Positions 63,449 to 64,000 of a stretch of DNA of 64,000 nt are shown in pieces. This stretch comes from Rhodanobacter sp. A1T4 (GTDB taxonomy: Bacteria; Pseudomonadota; Gammaproteobacteria; Xanthomonadales; Rhodanobacteraceae). Position 1 is the first letter of the stretch, and each line of letters opens with the position of its first letter. Below the pieces are notes generated by a model that saw only the letters and a program-made list of their open reading frames with translations, was not told the DNA's origin and searched no databases. The stretch covers positions 62,001 through 126,000 of the forward strand of contig NZ_JACHCP010000005.1 of NCBI RefSeq assembly GCF_014207185.1. Direction: 5' to 3'. A program made the translations under genes and the position numbers.

Positions 63449-64000
63449 ATGGCTTGCACATCCGATCCATCCGTCATCCATGACGCATTGAGCCGTATTC
63501 AACCCTGGCAGTCGGTGGCCGCACCCATAAGCCGCGAAGAACGACTCATACGTATCGAACACGCCCGTGCATTGATGGCTGCGACCGGTATCGATGCGCT
63601 TCTGATCGGCGCCGGACCCAGCTTGCAGTACTTCACCGGCGTTGGCTGGGGCATGATCGAGCGCCTGCTGGCGATGGTCTTGCCGCGCGAGGGTGATCCC
63701 GTGCTGATCTGCCCAGCTTTCGAAGCCGGATCGCTGAATGCGGTTTTGGAAATCGATGCAGACGTTCGCCTCTGGCAGGAGCATGAAAGCCCTTATGCCC
63801 TCGCAGCGAGTTTTCTCGATGACGCGGGCATCAAACTGCTGGCACTCGATCCTTCGCTACCGTATGCCATGACGGAAGCATTGCGAAAGGCCGCTTCGTC
63901 ATCACTGGCGATCTGCAGCGCGGCGGCCGTTATCGATGGCTGCCGCATGAGCAAATCCCGAAATGAACTGGCGCTTCTTCGGCAGGCAAAGCAGATGACA
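63449..64000 (+). CDS. M24-type Xaa-Pro peptidase (N-terminal part, cut by the window edge)
   Basis: The 184 visible codons begin MACTSDPSVIHDALSRIQPW and continue with RIEHARALMAATGIDALLIG, then YFTGVGWGMIERLLAMVLP. This is the creatinase/prolidase N-terminal domain. SKSRNELALLRQAKQMT marks the start of the catalytic domain. GGGGA lies nine bases before the ATG. It cleaves Xaa-Pro bonds or related substrates; active-site residues lie beyond the edge. It lies 190 bases after the TonB receptor on the same strand. Confidence 0.82.
   Translation, partial: MACTSDPSVIHDALSRIQPWQSVAAPISREERLIRIEHARALMAATGIDALLIGAGPSLQYFTGVGWGMIERLLAMVLPREGDPVLICPAFEAGSLNAVLEIDADVRLWQEHESPYALAASFLDDAGIKLLALDPSLPYAMTEALRKAASSSLAICSAAAVIDGCRMSKSRNELALLRQAKQMT

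Noticed and set aside
1-64000. CRISPR array, prophage, insertion sequence or rRNA
   Set aside because: No direct-repeat array, transposase, integrase, phage structural gene or rRNA-like sequence was seen.

Overview
The window is about 64 kb of GC-rich (roughly 60%) gammaproteobacterial chromosome. Gene order, the FleQ/RpoN/FliA style of flagellar control, the PilZ and FliT-like genes beside fliD-fliS, and the abundance of TonB-dependent receptors point to Xanthomonadales, most likely Rhodanobacteraceae (Dyella/Luteibacter-like). The genus is inferred from content only. I see no rRNA, tRNA, CRISPR array, transposase, prophage or plasmid functions.

Region 1 (1-44.1 kb) is a nearly complete polar-flagellum locus, mostly on the minus strand. 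Read in the direction of transcription it holds flgB-C-D-E-F-G-H-I-J-K-L (37.3 to 26.8 kb), fliC (21.0), fliD-fliS-fliT-like-PilZ (19.6 to 16.7), the sigma54 activator fleQ (16.4), fliE-F-G-H-I-J (14.9 to 9.4), fliK (9.3), fliL-M-N-O-P-Q-R-flhB-flhA (7.6 to 0.2), and the first 35 codons of flhF at the left edge. On the plus strand are a 1668-residue, five-module glycosyltransferase/methyltransferase beside fliC, a cytosolic chemoreceptor coupled to flgA, flgM-flgN, and an EAL-like/HDOD protein. cheV (minus) lies next to flgB, and a second HDOD protein (minus) closes the region. Many genes are translationally coupled by ATGA or TGATG overlaps.

Reading intergenic DNA by eye gives a coherent promoter map. 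Sigma54 -24/-12 sites (GG-N10-GC) precede fliL, fliK, fliE, fleQ, fliD, flgB, the glycosyltransferase and the chemoreceptor-flgA pair, with a weaker one before cheV. Sigma28 sites precede fliC (good match) and flgM (exact consensus). This fits the FleQ/RpoN then FliA hierarchy and places the large glycosyltransferase in the flagellar regulon, as expected for a flagellin-modifying enzyme. rpoN, fliA, fleN and the cheA/B/R/W/Y/Z genes are not in the window.

Region 2 (44.1-52.6 kb, plus strand) is a glycan-uptake locus: TonB-dependent receptor, GH1 beta-glucosidase and an overlapping MFS sugar transporter, then an HSL-type esterase and another MFS permease. Inverted repeats upstream of the receptor are candidate operators; no local regulator gene accompanies them.

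Region 3 (52.8-58.5 kb, minus strand) is a likely operon: AraC-type regulator, FAD-linked lactone/alditol-type oxidase, DSD1/alanine-racemase-fold PLP enzyme, and a polytopic membrane protein with a C-terminal endonuclease/exonuclease/phosphatase domain.

Region 4 (58.5-64 kb) has a solitary MbcA/ParS/Xre toxin-binding-domain protein and a SnoaL-like exported protein with an XRE-cupin regulator (minus). Diverging from these are a second TonB-dependent receptor and an M24-type Xaa-Pro peptidase cut by the right edge, suggesting a peptide uptake and hydrolysis module.
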